From positions 36,855 to 100,854 of the forward strand of contig BQIU01000004.1 of NCBI GenBank assembly GCA_021603905.1: 64,000 bases of DNA. Direction: 5' to 3'. The position numbers and the translations under genes were made by a program. The notes under the pieces are model-generated. The model did not search any database. It saw only the letters and a program-made list of their open reading frames with translations, and was not told the origin of the DNA. This document shows positions 17,555-27,269 of this stretch, piece after piece. The DNA is from Nitrospirales bacterium. GTDB lineage: Bacteria; Nitrospirota; Nitrospiria; Nitrospirales; UBA8639. The stretch's first letter is position 1; each line of letters starts with the position of its first letter.

Positions 17555-19918
17555 CTAATAGGGCCACTTCCAATTTTTAATTTCCGCCATATCGTCACCA
17601 TATTTAGCAATGTACATTTTATGATCAATTTTTTTATCGCGAATGGCCTGCTTGGCATAGGCGGCCAGATACCCGAGCTTCGGCACACGATCAATCACAT
17701 CGGCCACCAGATGAAAGCGATCAAGATCGTTCAACACCACCATATCGAAAGGCGTGGTGGTTGTCCCTTCCTCTTTATACCCTCGAACGTGAAGATTCCT
17801 ATGATTGGTTCGGCGATACGTCAACCGATGAATGAGCCACGGATACCCATGAAAGGCAAAAATGATCGGTTTATCCGTCGTAAAGAGCGTATCGAACTCC
17901 TTGTCGGACAGCCCATGCGGATGCTCATTTTGCGGTTGCAGCTTCATCAGATTCACCACATTCACTACGCGCACTTTCAGATTGGGAACCTGCTGGCGGA
18001 GAAGGTCTACCGCCGCCAAGGTCTCCAGTGTTGGAGTATCTCCGGCACAGGCCATCACCACATCGGGTTCTCCGCCAATGTCGTTACTGGCCCATTCCCA
18101 AATACCGATACCAGCCGTGCAGTGTTTGATCGCCGCATCCATGCTGAGATACTGCAAACCCGGTTGCTTCCCGGCCACAATGACATTGACAAGATTCCGA
18201 CTTCGGAGACATTTATCGGCAACAAATAACAAGCTATTGGCATCAGGGGGCAAATAAATTCGGATCACTTCGGCTTTCTTGTTGGCCACATGATCAATAA
18301 ACCCCGGGTCTTGGTGAGAAAAGCCATTGTGATCTTGTCGCCAGACATGGGAGGTCAACAAATAGTTCAAGGACGCAATAGGTCTTCGCCACGGGATCTC
18401 ACTCCCCGTGACCTTCAACCACTTGGCATGTTGGTTGAACATCGAATCGATCAAATGAATGAACGCTTCATAGCAGGAGAAAAACCCGTGGCGACCAGTC
18501 AACAAATACCCTTCCAGCCAACCCTGGCAGGTATGTTCACTGAGCATTTCAAAGACACGGCCATCCGTTGAGAGATTGTCGTCTTCCGAATTGGTTTCGG
18601 CCACCCATCGACGCTTCGTGACCTCAAAGAGTGCACTCAACCGGTTCGAGGCGGTTTCATCCGGTCCAAATACCAGAAAATTCCGATGATCCATATTGCG
18701 CTTCACTACATCTCGCAGGAAATTTCCCAACACTCGCGTGGCTTCAGCAACGACCGTTCCCGGCTTAGAGACCTCCACCGCATAGTCCTGAAAATCGGGC
18801 ATCCGGAGATCGTTGAGCAGCAAACCTCCGTTGGTATGAGGATTCGCGCCCATTCGCCGTTCACCCTTGGGCGCCAGCTCTGCCAGTTCTGGAATAAGTT
18901 GGCCATTCTCGTCAAACAATTCTCCAGGCTTGTAACTCTTCATCCACTTTTCCAGCAATTGAATATGATCCTTTTTGGTCACCATCTCGGCAAAGGGGAC
19001 CTGATGCGAACGCCAGGAATCCTCGGTTTTTTCCCCATCAACTTCCTTGGGACCGGTCCAACCCTTGGGGCTTCGCAAAACGATCATTGGCCAACACGGA
19101 CGGGTGGTCTCCCCCTCTTCCCTGGCGCGATGCTGAATGGCATGAATCTCCGTCATCACCTCGTCCAGGGTGTCTGCCATGACCTGATGCATGGTCTCAG
19201 GATCGGACCCTTCAACAAAAAACGGCTTATAACCATAGCCCATAAATAAGCTGTTCAATTCGTCATGGCTGATTCGAGCCAACACAGTGGGGTTGGCGAT
19301 TTTGTACCCGTTCAGATGCAAAATGGGCAGCACGGCTCCGTCCAATTTCGGATTCAGAAATTTATTGGAATGCCAGGCGGTGGCCAAGGGACCGGTTTCC
19401 GCTTCACCATCCCCCACCACACAGGCCACAAATAAATCGGGATTATCAAAAGCCGCACCAAAGGCATGCGACAATGCATACCCCAGTTCCCCTCCCTCGT
19501 GGATGGATCCGGGGGTTTCAGGAGCAACATGACTGGGGATTCCCCCAGGGAAAGAAAACTGCTTGAAGAGTTTTTTCATCCCTTCAGCATCCTGGGAGAT
19601 GTTGGGATACACTTCGCTGTACGTCCCCTCCAAATAAGTGTTGGCCACCAAACCCGGACCGCCATGCCCGGGACCGGCAATATACATCATGTTGAGATCA
19701 TGCTTCTTAATGACCCGATTCAGATGGACGTAGAGAAAATTTAACCCTGGCGTCGTTCCCCAATGTCCAAGCAGCCGCGATTTAATATGCTCAAGGGTCA
19801 ACGGTTTTTTGAGTAGAGGATTATCGAGGAGATAGATCTGCCCCACGGATAAATAATTGGCTGCACGCCAATAGGCGTCTATTGTCTGTAACTCTTTTTT
19901 TGAACAGGTCGTAGACAT
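17555..19918 (-). CDS. xfp: Phosphoketolase (xylulose-5-phosphate/fructose-6-phosphate)
   Basis: This thiamine-diphosphate enzyme cleaves xylulose-5-phosphate or fructose-6-phosphate to acetyl phosphate and an aldose phosphate. The 787-residue length is normal. Seen are the N-terminal [16 protein letters not shown], the GPGHGGPG loop, the cofactor motif [19 protein letters not shown] and the C-terminal [12 protein letters not shown]. The start at 19918 is chosen for its AAGGAGGGCTTC leader; 38 further codons upstream overlap the neighbouring gene region and are not family-like. It is the last gene of the V-ATPase series, just before a terminator. Confidence 0.95.
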   Translation of the reverse strand: MSTTCSKKELQTIDAYWRAANYLSVGQIYLLDNPLLKKPLTLEHIKSRLLGHWGTTPGLNFLYVHLNRVIKKHDLNMMYIAGPGHGGPGLVANTYLEGTYSEVYPNISQDAEGMKKLFKQFSFPGGIPSHVAPETPGSIHEGGELGYALSHAFGAAFDNPDLFVACVVGDGEAETGPLATAWHSNKFLNPKLDGAVLPILHLNGYKIANPTVLARISHDELNSLFMGYGYKPFFVEGSDPETMHQVMADTLDEVMTEIHAIQHRAREEGETTRPCWPMIVLRSPKGWTGPKEVDGEKTEDSWRSHQVPFAEMVTKKDHIQLLEKWMKSYKPGELFDENGQLIPELAELAPKGERRMGANPHTNGGLLLNDLRMPDFQDYAVEVSKPGTVVAEATRVLGNFLRDVVKRNMDHRNFLVFGPDETASNRLSALFEVTKRRWVAETNSEDDNLSTDGRVFEMLSEHTCQGWLEGYLLTGRHGFFSCYEAFIHLIDSMFNQHAKWLKVTGSEIPWRRPIASLNYLLTSHVWRQDHNGFSHQDPGFIDHVANKKAEVIRIYLPPDANSLLFVADKCLRSRNLVNVIVAGKQPGLQYLSMDAAIKHCTAGIGIWEWASNDIGGEPDVVMACAGDTPTLETLAAVDLLRQQVPNLKVRVVNVVNLMKLQPQNEHPHGLSDKEFDTLFTTDKPIIFAFHGYPWLIHRLTYRRTNHRNLHVRGYKEEGTTTTPFDMVVLNDLDRFHLVADVIDRVPKLGYLAAYAKQAIRDKKIDHKMYIAKYGDDMAEIKNWKWPY

Positions 19919-19946
19919 GAAGCCCTCCTTGTATCCACTTTTACTC

Positions 19947-21059
19947 TCAATTTGATACGCCAGAATAACCATACCCAGCGAGATCGTAACTAAACCGTGG
20001 GTCCACGGTACTAAGCTGGTGAAAAAAATCACCAGGGTTTACCAGCTGCTCAAGGTGAAAAACACCTTTAGCCAACCCCCCTCGCATCACGAGTTGGGCT
20101 GCCTCTGCAGCAACGAATCCAGTCAGCTTAGCTTCACCATGTCCAGTGACATTGTATTCCCGAAGAGTTTGCTCGCCATTAATAGGCCCATGAGCTTGCA
20201 CCATGACCGTACAGATATCTGAACCCATTCGAAACTTTGAGAGCAGATTTATCGTCAACACCCGCAAGATTTTAAGGCGCGCCAATCTCCCAAGTCCTCT
20301 CTTTGCCAACATAGAAATACGTCGTGTGACAAATGAAGAATCAAAACATAGCCATGTCGATACGGATGGAATCCTCAGTGTTTGAGGAATGACGTGTTGA
20401 TCGGAGAAATTAAACCGAAAAGCCGTCTGCTTCTCTGAAATTCCCGGAAAGTGACATGCTCTGCTCTCATGAAAGCTTTTCACCCTCAATGGCACTCCAC
20501 CATCATGCACAAAGAATTCCGCATCCAGATTGTCAATAAGCCAGGCAATCGCGGCATGGCCATGAACGTCCCCAAGCCCAAGCATAATGAAAATGTCTAA
20601 GTGAGTGAGGTCGTCAAACTGCCTCTTAGCATATGCCGCTAACAAATTTGACAATCCCGGGGCTAAGCCGACACTAAGGAGGGCAGTTGCGCCGTGTTCT
20701 TTAGCAGTCGTATCTAGACTTCCAACTTTTTTTAAGAAGTCATACTGGGCAGAGAGGTCAATATAATTGATGCCCAATTCCAGACAAGTCCTGACAAAAG
20801 ATATCTCCCGTTGATCCAAACACATAATGACAAGACAAACATCGTCTAGAATTTCATCCAACATTCCAGAGTCATAGACATTGATCTGACTTGCTTGAGT
20901 CCCATGACCAAGTTCGGTTGCTAAAGCTTCAGCGTTGGCTCGACTCCGACCCGCGACAATCACCTGGCCAGGGAATTGAGAGGAAAGCTCATGCGCAATC
21001 ACACGACCAACCTGACCATAGCCTCCCGCGACCAGAATTTTGTCTTGTTCACTAGGCAC
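19947..21059 (-). CDS. Saccharopine-dehydrogenase-like NAD(P)-binding protein
   Basis: This protein has about 370 residues from a GTG behind GAGGTTTTG, directly before the Rossmann strand [17 protein letters not shown] 35 codons earlier is possible but has no ribosome site. The fold matches the saccharopine dehydrogenase superfamily: [12 protein letters not shown] after strand two, then [23 protein letters not shown]. Members act on amino acids or reduce enoyl lipids; the substrate here is unknown. It lies between the V-ATPase A gene and phosphoketolase, 28 bases before the latter, and is probably cotranscribed with it. Confidence 0.75.
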   Translation of the reverse strand: MPSEQDKILVAGGYGQVGRVIAHELSSQFPGQVIVAGRSRANAEALATELGHGTQASQINVYDSGMLDEILDDVCLVIMCLDQREISFVRTCLELGINYIDLSAQYDFLKKVGSLDTTAKEHGATALLSVGLAPGLSNLLAAYAKRQFDDLTHLDIFIMLGLGDVHGHAAIAWLIDNLDAEFFVHDGGVPLRVKSFHESRACHFPGISEKQTAFRFNFSDQHVIPQTLRIPSVSTWLCFDSSFVTRRISMLAKRGLGRLARLKILRVLTINLLSKFRMGSDICTVMVQAHGPINGEQTLREYNVTGHGEAKLTGFVAAEAAQLVMRGGLAKGVFHLEQLVNPGDFFHQLSTVDPRFSYDLAGYGYSGVSN

Positions 21060-21197
21060 ACCAAAACCTCGGTTCCTGTTTGTAATAAAGAATAAGTTGA
21101 GTGTTGAGTGGGGTTTGCCTTTGCCATTATTCCCGGACTTTAATAAGGCGTTCAATCTTTTCAAATTTTCTGCTCGATAGCGATGGTCACTGACTGA

Positions 21198-23039
21198 TTA
21201 TTCTTTGGTCCTTAAGAATAAGAATTGATTAGCAAGCGTTTCGATAGCTTGCTGGTAACGCGTGTACTCATCTGAAGTCGGGTGGCTGTAATTTAAATTC
21301 TTGTAGAGGTCGGTCAATCGTGTAAAAAAGTCTCGGGCTTCATCCCGACCTGCAAATTGATAGTCTTTTTCGAGCAGCGACCTAATGAATTGAAAGCTTC
21401 CTTTTTGTCGATCAAGGGGGGTGGAGCTATCCACTTCGTCGAAGGCATCCTGTTGCACATACACCATGTCGAGGAATTTGGCCTTTTGCCAAGTTACATA
21501 ATCCTCCAGCGTAATGCCTTCTTCCCCTGTCACCTGCATCATCTGATACACCGCATCTCCCCGTTTCAGAAGGTCCAGGCTGGCCTGAACGTGGTCGGAC
21601 CACGCTGCATCCAAGTGAGCCTCATACCAAGGTTGAAGTTGTTTTGAATAACGTGACCAAGAAATGAGAGGATCGACGGCTGGGTAAAAACGGCGGTAGG
21701 CACGATCGGAAGATAACCCCAAAAAAGTTTTGACGGTAGAAAGGGTTGATTGGGTGACAGGTTCTTCGAAATTTCCACCGGCCGGTGAGACTGTTCCTAT
21801 CATGGTTAAACTCCCAATTGACCCATCTGGGCATCTGATGACGCCGGCTCGCTCATAAATCGCTTTTATGTTTGAGTCTAGATATGCCGGGAACGCTTCT
21901 TCCCCCGGAATTTCTTCCATTCGGCCCGACGTTTCACGTATAGCTTGTGCCCACCGCGATGTTGAATCTGCAATGACCAGGACGTGGTATCCCATCTGCC
22001 GAAAATACTCTCCTAATGTCATTCCCGTATAAATGGAAGATTCTCTTGCGGCAACGGGCATGGATGAGGTGTTACAAATAATAATGGTCCGATCCATGAG
22101 GGATCCGCCGGTTCGGGGGTCCACCAAGTTCGGGAATTCCGTAATCGTTTCGACAACCTCACCGGCTCGCTCACCACAGGCAACGATAATGACGATGTCA
22201 ATATTAGAAAATCGAGCAATTAAGCTTTGCAAGACGGTTTTGCCTGCACCAAAAGGACCTGGAATACAGGCCGTTCCTCCACGAGCTACTGGGAAAAAAG
22301 TGTCGATTAGACGAATGCTTGTCATAAGAGGTTCGGATGGATACAGGCGCTCCACTAATTGTTTTCGGAGTAGGGCTTCTGGCAGAGACTTGCGAATAGG
22401 CCATCGCTGAATCATTGTGACATCATGATTCCTGCCATCAATTCTGGAGATTTGAGCTACCGGAGTGTTCGCGGTGAAATTACCTTCATGGATCCAAGTC
22501 ACGGTCACAGGGCCCATCTCGTTAAAGGGAACCATGATTTTATGGGTGAATCGCCCTTCTTGAACGGTTCCGATCACCTCCCCTGCCCGAAGGGTGTCAC
22601 CAATATTGGCCATGGGCGTGAACGTCCATTTTCGGTGAAGATCAACGGGGTGGGCATAGATTCCACGAGGTAGAAAAAACCCATGCTGTTGCGCAAGCAC
22701 CGGCAGGGGATTTTGAAGTCCATCAAATACTTGTCCGAGGAGGCCTGGGCTCAACGTGACAGACAACATTTCGCCTGTGAGTTCAACACGTTGACCAACG
22801 GCAATGCCCCGAGTTTCTTCGTACACTTGCAAATCCGCCGTCGTACCATGAACTCGTAGGACTTCGGCTTTGAGACGCTCGTCCCTTACGCAGACATAAG
22901 CGACCTCGTTTTTCATGATGTGGCTTGCTTGGGCCTCAATGGTCACGAGGTTTTCTCGAACACTGATAACCTCAGCATGACGAGTAAGAGGACTGGGGTG
23001 CTTGGCGGCCAAATCAGGCAAAAACCCGGTTGTATTCAC
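21198..23039 (-). CDS. atpA: V-type ATPase catalytic subunit A
   Basis: The catalytic, ATP-binding subunit of the V/A-type rotary ATPase has 613 residues. The P-loop PFGAGKTVLQS, the non-homologous insert before it (GRFTHKIMVPFNEMGPVTVTW), GERAGEVVE and STSRWAQAIRE are all standard. It starts with GTG after GGAGACTCTCG and overlaps the DUF2764 gene by 26 bases. It is the last of seven V-ATPase genes here, although A usually precedes B and D. Confidence 0.96.
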   Translation of the reverse strand: MNTTGFLPDLAAKHPSPLTRHAEVISVRENLVTIEAQASHIMKNEVAYVCVRDERLKAEVLRVHGTTADLQVYEETRGIAVGQRVELTGEMLSVTLSPGLLGQVFDGLQNPLPVLAQQHGFFLPRGIYAHPVDLHRKWTFTPMANIGDTLRAGEVIGTVQEGRFTHKIMVPFNEMGPVTVTWIHEGNFTANTPVAQISRIDGRNHDVTMIQRWPIRKSLPEALLRKQLVERLYPSEPLMTSIRLIDTFFPVARGGTACIPGPFGAGKTVLQSLIARFSNIDIVIIVACGERAGEVVETITEFPNLVDPRTGGSLMDRTIIICNTSSMPVAARESSIYTGMTLGEYFRQMGYHVLVIADSTSRWAQAIRETSGRMEEIPGEEAFPAYLDSNIKAIYERAGVIRCPDGSIGSLTMIGTVSPAGGNFEEPVTQSTLSTVKTFLGLSSDRAYRRFYPAVDPLISWSRYSKQLQPWYEAHLDAAWSDHVQASLDLLKRGDAVYQMMQVTGEEGITLEDYVTWQKAKFLDMVYVQQDAFDEVDSSTPLDRQKGSFQFIRSLLEKDYQFAGRDEARDFFTRLTDLYKNLNYSHPTSDEYTRYQQAIETLANQFLFLRTKE

Positions 23040-23700
23040 CGAGAGTCTCCATCGTTAATTTTTCGAAGCGACTGATGGCGTTGTGTTTGTTATACAGTAC
23101 CCATCGGTTTAGGAGATCCCATTTGAATAAATAGGTCAGGAACACATCGAAGGTAAAGTATTGTCCCTCTGTTAACTGGTCCAAATAATTCCAAGACAAG
23201 TGCATAATGCATTTTTGCAACTCCAGCGTTTCTTCAGTTTCGAGAAGGTGCCGTACTTCAGTAACCCAGGGGAACAGGGGCGGAAGTTTGAAATTTTCGT
23301 CATTCCAGTTTCGTTCAATATGGCCCACCCACGGTGCAATTCCCCACGGCGTTCCTCTCGAAGGGATAGAAAAATTTCGATGGCGCCGGCGCAAGGCAGC
23401 AAGAATGGTTCGTAAAGTCATTTGAAACTCGATAATGTTTCTCAGGGTGGGTTGGTGAACGAAAGTCATGATGTGTTTGTAAAAAGAAATGACTTCTTTG
23501 TCCGTTCGATCAACAGGCTGCCGCTCCCACCACAAAAAGTTCATTGCAACCCTGGCGGCTTCAGCATCTTCCTGAACCAACATACTCATTCGAGCCTCCA
23601 AGCGTTCCAAGGTTATTGGCAACCTTCTGGCCTTATCAAAGCGTGGCAAAAATGGAAGACTCGCAATGAGTGTATAGTATGTGTGTTGTCTCGGATTCAC
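23014..23700 (-). CDS. DUF2764 protein of V-type ATPase operons
   Basis: This 228-residue protein begins with the characteristic YYTLIASLPFLPRF and has helical, aromatic-rich sequence. DUF2764 genes lie between E and A in V-ATPase operons of Bacteroidetes, spirochaetes and chlamydiae, as here, and are thought to fill the central-stalk subunit C place; that role is inference. The start is GTG after AGAGGACGGAAAA, 12 bases after subunit E. Confidence 0.8.
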   Translation of the reverse strand: MNPRQHTYYTLIASLPFLPRFDKARRLPITLERLEARMSMLVQEDAEAARVAMNFLWWERQPVDRTDKEVISFYKHIMTFVHQPTLRNIIEFQMTLRTILAALRRRHRNFSIPSRGTPWGIAPWVGHIERNWNDENFKLPPLFPWVTEVRHLLETEETLELQKCIMHLSWNYLDQLTEGQYFTFDVFLTYLFKWDLLNRWVLYNKHNAISRFEKLTMETLGEYNRVFA

Positions 23701-23712
23701 TTTTCCGTCCTC

Positions 23713-24390
23713 TTATCTCACCAATCCCTCAAGCCTCGCCCGAAATCGTGGGAGTACATGTCTTAAAAGAAGGTCAGAGATGGTCTGTTCAGTCAGTTCA
23801 ATTTCTAAATCTTTGTCGATGAGCCGAATTCGGATTCCCTTTTCTTGGTCACCACTAGGCTTTATCTCAATTTCTTGGCGCAGCATGTCGCTTGAGAGTT
23901 GTCGGATAAGGTTGGAAAGAGGGTCTGTTTGAGATTCATCAGACTGTTGAGAGACTTCATCACCACTCAATAACTCTGGGGAAATCAAAATCTCCATTGG
24001 TTGGTTTTCAGTTTTCTTTGTCAGGATGTGGCGGACTACTTCTAAAATAAGCTCACGAAGATTTTCTCTGTTGTGCATTGTCTCATGCACCAAATTTTTG
24101 ACTTGGGCTGCAAATCGGGACGTGATTTCTGATTTCAGACGCAACACCGTGTCCCGAAACGCGAGTTGCAACGCTGCTTCAGCAGACGCTTTGTCTTGTT
24201 CAACATCCTTTTTGATCTCGCCTTTAATTTCGTCTGCTTCACGGTTGGCCTTTTCGACAATCTCTAAAGCCATCTTCCGCGCTTCGTCTAAGAGTCGGTC
24301 AGCTTCTCGCTGGCCAGCTTCGACACCTTCGTCTCGCAATTGTTGAATAAATTGCTCGACCCCTTGAGCCGATTGTGGTTCTTCAGACAT
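23713..24390 (-). CDS. atpE: V-type ATPase peripheral stalk subunit E
   Basis: The first 130 of 225 residues are charged and heptad-rich (EAGQREADRLLDEARKMALE), forming the coiled-coil stalk, followed by a compact C-terminal domain that would bind subunits A and B. Lengths match subunit E. No separate stalk subunit G/H gene is found in the window, as in other DUF2764-type operons. It is 21 bases downstream of subunit K. Confidence 0.85.
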   Translation of the reverse strand: MSEEPQSAQGVEQFIQQLRDEGVEAGQREADRLLDEARKMALEIVEKANREADEIKGEIKKDVEQDKASAEAALQLAFRDTVLRLKSEITSRFAAQVKNLVHETMHNRENLRELILEVVRHILTKKTENQPMEILISPELLSGDEVSQQSDESQTDPLSNLIRQLSSDMLRQEIEIKPSGDQEKGIRIRLIDKDLEIELTEQTISDLLLRHVLPRFRARLEGLVR

Positions 24391-24411
24391 CCTTGACCTC
24401 TAATCCTTCCT

Positions 24412-24861
24412 TCAGCTTAACGGCACTCCAGCACCTAATAGTAAAGCAAACACAAAGGCAAAGACTGCAAATCCCTCTACCACTGCTGCCGGTGCGATGG
24501 AAATTCCAAAGATTTCGGATTTCGTCTTTGCCACATTGATGGAGGAGGCACAGCAGTTCCCCTGATGGATGGCGCTCATCATTAATGCGAGCCCGGCGAG
24601 AACCCCAATTCCAAAGAGACCTGGCGCAGTTTCAACGGTGACCGTTCGGTTGAGAGAAAGCATCACCACAATTCCATAAACAGTTTGAGACGATGGCATG
24701 GCCGATACCCCTATGAAGCGGCCATGGCCACTTTCTGTTTCCAGGAGTGCTCCGCACGCAGCCTGTCCCGCATGAGCGCATCCAACAATGCTGCCAATCG
24801 CTCCAAGGGCCATTGGGCTATAAATGCCAATCCAGCCTAGAATGAGGATGATTTGCTCCAC
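24412..24861 (-). CDS. atpK: V-type ATPase membrane ring subunit K
   Basis: From a GTG behind AGGAGGAGCCAAG the protein has 149 residues and four membrane helices as two hairpins. The ion-binding glutamate is E129 (AAVVEGFAVFAF). S58, Q59 and Y62 in MPSSQTVYG and Q100 in AIHQGNCC match the places of T64, Q65, Y68 and Q110 that hold sodium in Enterococcus hirae NtpK, with the same 29-residue spacing from Q to E. Sodium translocation is therefore likely. The longer upstream reading merely overlaps subunit I. Its 5' end overlaps subunit I by 25 bases. Confidence 0.9.
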   Translation of the reverse strand: MEQIILILGWIGIYSPMALGAIGSIVGCAHAGQAACGALLETESGHGRFIGVSAMPSSQTVYGIVVMLSLNRTVTVETAPGLFGIGVLAGLALMMSAIHQGNCCASSINVAKTKSEIFGISIAPAAVVEGFAVFAFVFALLLGAGVPLS

Positions 24862-26636
24862 CTTGGCTCCTCCTTTTTTGCAAAGGCTCGAAAAGGATAA
24901 CCTTCTTCCGAAAGGCTCCAATTAAAAAATTCAATAAAGTTCAAGCGTAATCCGTGAACAAAGCCACTGACGATGGCAAGTGAAAAATTCAGCCCATGAC
25001 CCAAAACTAATATAAAAAGGGCTATCAGCATCCCAAAGCCATGAAAAGTTCTGGCAGCCTCGACCGCCAGATTGTTAAAGGCCATGGCTAACGATGCACT
25101 CGCTAATCCTAGGGCGAAGAGGCGGAGGTAGCTGAGGATATCTCCAAAGGCATTTGGCAGACGGGCTAGTTCTAAAAGACCACCCCAAAGACGTTTCGAA
25201 AGTTTCGGGTGAGGGTTTTTAAACAGGAGAATGCTGAGACCTCCTCCCGCCATGATCCAAGGACTTATGGCTTCCCAATTTGGGGGAAGCACTTTTTGGG
25301 AACTTAACCAAAAGCCGGTAGCCCCCAAAATGAGAAGGACCCAACCAACCCGTGAGAAGGCTTCCTGACTCCTTCTGTTGCGATAGGCCTCTACGAGGTT
25401 AGCCATCAGGACATGAACGACGCCCATCAATATGGATAAGAGGATCATATTTTCGGAGTTACTGACATCGAATATTTTTAGCTTAGCCAACAATGTTTCA
25501 GGACCAGGCTGGATTCCAAAGTAGCTGCCGGCCAAAATCCCCCAAACTGTCGAGGTGAGAACTAATGCCAAAAATAAGTTGCGATATTTGAGACTTGTTG
25601 GCGTTCGGGTGAGACTTCTCCACATAAAAAGAAGAAATAATCCCAGTAAAGCGGCATATCCTGCATCAGAAAGGATCATGGCAAAAAAGACTGCAAACGA
25701 AATAAAAACAATCGTGGATGGATCCCATGAGCGATATCCAGGAGTTATGTAAAAGGAGACCAAATCTTTTCCGGCACTGACCAGTTCCGGGTTTGCAATG
25801 AACGTCGGAGGGGTGTCACGAGAGTCTGGATTTTTGACGACCATCGCCAGACTATGGGTACGGGCATAGGCTTGAAGTCGGGAAAGGTCAGATTGAGGCG
25901 TCCATGCTTGGCATACAAAAATTGGGTCTGCATCGTAGGTTTGCTTGAGAGCGCTCTCAAGCAACGCTTTGTCCTCAAGCTGATTCAGATTTTGGACAAA
26001 CAAATCAAGCCATCGAGTAAGACTCAATCGTTGAGCCCACAGGTCATCTAATTCCACTTCGATTTCTTCAAGTCTGGTTTCTAAGTTCAATAACGACTGC
26101 TCCCCAAGATCAGCTCGACTGCCAGGTAGATTGAGTGGTTCCTCTTTCGCCACCACTACCACATAGCTAAAACGGTTATCATGGTTAACCTCTTGCCAAA
26201 TATGGGTGGTGTCTTGCATCTGTTTCATTTGATAGTGGGGAATGACGTAAAACCACATTCTGAAATTCCCAAGGCTGTCCGGCGGGGGGATAGAGAAGTT
26301 CCCCCAAGGTTGAAGAGTTCGAATCTTAGGGACGAGGGAATCCCGCTCTGCCTGTAAGGATTGCATTTGAGCCTGAATATCTAAAGCTTCCCCTTCTATA
26401 CGGGAGGCGTCGAATTCAGCAGGGTTGTGGACCTGTCTCCGTCGCTCAGGACACGAAAGAAGAAATTTTAAGGTATTTCGAGCTTGTAGAGAGGAATACA
26501 CAAATTCTTCTTTATCCCCTCTGGGCTCTAAGGGGATTAGGTGAAGACATCCATGCTCCTGGAGTTCAGCCAGACGGCACACCTTTTCCTTAAGCAGGCC
26601 GTAAAATGTGACTTTTTTTAAAGAGACAATGCTCAA
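24837..26636 (-). CDS. atpI: V-type ATPase stator subunit I (a-subunit)
   Basis: This 599-residue protein has a soluble N-terminal half with coiled coil (residues about 1-290) and a C-terminal membrane half with seven or more helices. Typical segments are VSLKKVTFYGLL at the start, DAGYAALLG, FGDILSYLRLFALGLASASLA and GHGLNFSLAIVSGFVHGLRLNFIEFF. The conserved Arg in SYLRLFALG faces the rotating ring during ion passage. The start is TTG after GGAGGCGGGTAACC. Confidence 0.93.
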   Translation of the reverse strand: MSIVSLKKVTFYGLLKEKVCRLAELQEHGCLHLIPLEPRGDKEEFVYSSLQARNTLKFLLSCPERRRQVHNPAEFDASRIEGEALDIQAQMQSLQAERDSLVPKIRTLQPWGNFSIPPPDSLGNFRMWFYVIPHYQMKQMQDTTHIWQEVNHDNRFSYVVVVAKEEPLNLPGSRADLGEQSLLNLETRLEEIEVELDDLWAQRLSLTRWLDLFVQNLNQLEDKALLESALKQTYDADPIFVCQAWTPQSDLSRLQAYARTHSLAMVVKNPDSRDTPPTFIANPELVSAGKDLVSFYITPGYRSWDPSTIVFISFAVFFAMILSDAGYAALLGLFLLFMWRSLTRTPTSLKYRNLFLALVLTSTVWGILAGSYFGIQPGPETLLAKLKIFDVSNSENMILLSILMGVVHVLMANLVEAYRNRRSQEAFSRVGWVLLILGATGFWLSSQKVLPPNWEAISPWIMAGGGLSILLFKNPHPKLSKRLWGGLLELARLPNAFGDILSYLRLFALGLASASLAMAFNNLAVEAARTFHGFGMLIALFILVLGHGLNFSLAIVSGFVHGLRLNFIEFFNWSLSEEGYPFRAFAKKEEPRWSKSSSF

Positions 26637-26656
26637 GGTTACCCGCCTCCACCGCG

Positions 26657-27262
26657 TTATATGTATCCTTTTCGAAGATGCTTTCCTTTGGCGATCTTGG
26701 AGCGAACAACATTCCCACGCTCGGTGTCTGCCAAAAAGATTTGTATTTTCTTTATATGATGCCTCGTGTAAGGGATCATCACTTTCTCAAACAGGTTTAC
26801 CCGCTGGGCAGTTCGTCGGGTCGCACTATCGAGACGCCGTCTTCGTTCTTCTTCTACTTGAATTTGGATCTTTAATTCGGCTACCTGACGAAGCTGCACA
26901 ACCAACACATCCACCCAATGAGGTTTCGCCAGTAAAGCATATTCTCGGAAGTGCCAATCCACGTTCAGGAGGACTGGCAGTTTCACGCCCAATATATTTT
27001 CTTCCCCAAGCGTAATGTCCTGAACTTTCAATAACCCCGATAAATCAATTTCCTGATTGGCCACCATGGGAAGGAGTTCACCTGATTTGGTAATGAAATT
27101 TGCGAGTTGCGCCTTTTTCTCTCCTATCAAGTCCTTGCTAGCGGCGATGAGGGCCATAAGATGTTGCCGTTTGAGATCCAGCGAGGGAAGAAACTGTTGG
27201 AAAATATTTAGCTGTTGTCTCTGCTTGTGTAGTTCAGTCTTATTGAGTGCCAGTCGTGCCAT
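26657..27262 (-). CDS. atpD: V-type ATPase central stalk subunit D
   Basis: This 201-residue subunit has long N- and C-terminal helices that form the rotor shaft. ALNKTELHKQRQQL at the start and RRTAQRVNLFEKVMIPYTR near the end are family hallmarks. It follows subunit B by seven bases and precedes I by 20, so the genes are tightly linked. Confidence 0.93.
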   Translation of the reverse strand: MARLALNKTELHKQRQQLNIFQQFLPSLDLKRQHLMALIAASKDLIGEKKAQLANFITKSGELLPMVANQEIDLSGLLKVQDITLGEENILGVKLPVLLNVDWHFREYALLAKPHWVDVLVVQLRQVAELKIQIQVEEERRRRLDSATRRTAQRVNLFEKVMIPYTRHHIKKIQIFLADTERGNVVRSKIAKGKHLRKGYI

Positions 27263-27269
27263 CGATAGC

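Noticed and set aside
17450..18229. 259-codon plus-strand ORF over the phosphoketolase end
   Set aside because: Antisense shadow; it also crosses the terminator hairpins.
26300..26330. GTTCGAATC resembling a tRNA T-arm
   Set aside because: Lies inside V-ATPase subunit I and no cloverleaf can be drawn around it.
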